This document shows positions 63,684 through 64,000 of a stretch of DNA of 64,000 bases, one piece after another (position 1 is the stretch's first letter; the number at the start of each line of letters is the position of its first letter). Origin of the DNA: Pseudoalteromonas aurantia 208 (GTDB lineage Bacteria > Pseudomonadota > Gammaproteobacteria > Enterobacterales > Alteromonadaceae); the NCBI RefSeq assembly GCF_014858725.1, contig NZ_AQGV01000011.1, forward strand, positions 124,001-188,000. Reading direction: 5' to 3'. A program made the translations under genes and the position numbers. The notes under the pieces are model-generated. The model searched no databases and had not been told where the DNA came from. It was given only the letters and a program-made list of their open reading frames with translations.

Positions 63684-63838
63684 TTCTTTGGCTTACTTAT
63701 GGAGACTATATCATTATTTTTAATAGCTAAAATGCAAAGTTTTGTAAAAGTTTTATAGCGTTGTTTTTACTTTTTGTGCCTACTTGACGCGCGGTTTACT
63801 GGCTAAGATGCCCTGAACTTAATGACAGGGCACTAACA

Positions 63839-64000
63839 ATGATAAACAGTGATATTCAACCTCCTCTATTATTTAGGCGCTCGGCTCTACGCCAAGCAAT
63901 TTTAAGCTGTGTTTTAATTGGCGGTTCTTGTACTTTGATGGGTTTTTCCAACGTCAGCGCTGCAAATGAATCTGCAGCCAATATCGACAGATATGAGGCT
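63839..64000 (+). CDS. Exported protein, start only (cut by window end)
   Basis: An open frame of 54 codons without a stop. It encodes a signal peptide with a basic start (RRSALRQAILS), a hydrophobic stretch, and cleavage after NVSA-type residues near residue 41, then ANESAANIDRYEA. No family can be named from 13 mature residues; TonB-dependent receptors and porins often start like this in marine bacteria. It is divergent from the response regulator gene. Confidence 0.65.
   Translation, partial: MINSDIQPPLLFRRSALRQAILSCVLIGGSCTLMGFSNVSAANESAANIDRYEA

Overview
The window looks like chromosome of a marine gammaproteobacterium of the Alteromonadales, most likely Pseudoalteromonas or a close relative. 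This rests on AT-rich sequence, the gene order (divergent xseA and guaBA, tRNA-Trp, holD-like/rimI, 6S RNA divergent from ygfB-pepP-ubiH-ubiI, then gcvT-gcvH-gcvP), the many exported hydrolases and lipoproteins, and 3' CCA encoded in the tRNA. The genus is inferred; no marker gene was compared.

Positions 1-31,700 are mostly core genome. They hold a glutaredoxin-domain end, gltX, a DUF3581 protein, a DEAD-box helicase, a GAF-GGDEF diguanylate cyclase, a metF-like gene with a candidate MetJ operator, a large M16 zinc-protease lipoprotein, dgkA, cysE, xseA, guaB, guaA, tRNA-Trp, a holD-like gene, rimI, a BarA-type hybrid kinase, 6S RNA, the ygfB-pepP-ubiH-ubiI operon, a LysR regulator divergent from a GcvT-like paralogue, and the glycine-cleavage genes. 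Three copies of one MITE-like element (267, 205 and 267 bp, TA at each end) sit just behind dgkA, cysE and guaA. One supplies the dgkA stop codon and one separates guaA from its terminator.

Positions 31,700-41,380 are an accessory region bracketed by repeat fragments. It carries a two-gene unit, a Rad50/SMC-like ATPase with a zinc hook beside a DUF4297 (Cap4-type) nuclease-like protein, which is the best candidate for an anti-phage system here. It also has a 14-bp tandem array, a thioesterase plus a broken fragment of the same family, a double isochorismatase-fold lipoprotein, and a MerR-methyltransferase fusion next to an exported alpha/beta hydrolase.

Positions 41,380-54,000 encode mainly envelope and exported proteins: an S9 peptidase lipoprotein, a VWA lipoprotein with an ECF sigma factor and probable anti-sigma protein, a matrixin-like metalloprotease with CARDB/PKD/PPC-type tail, a class C beta-lactamase-fold lipoprotein, and a secreted protein with a fibrinogen-like motif. 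A second MITE-like family (193 bp, 4-bp target duplications) has two full copies and one truncated copy here.

Positions 54,000-64,000 hold an enoyl-CoA hydratase followed by a frameshifted SnoaL-like gene, an SDR, a KefF/KefC-like potassium efflux pair, a truncated DUF465 gene, a LysR regulator divergent from a quinone-oxidoreductase-type MDR, an OmpR-type two-component system and the start of an exported protein cut by the window end. No CRISPR array, integrase or complete transposase was seen.
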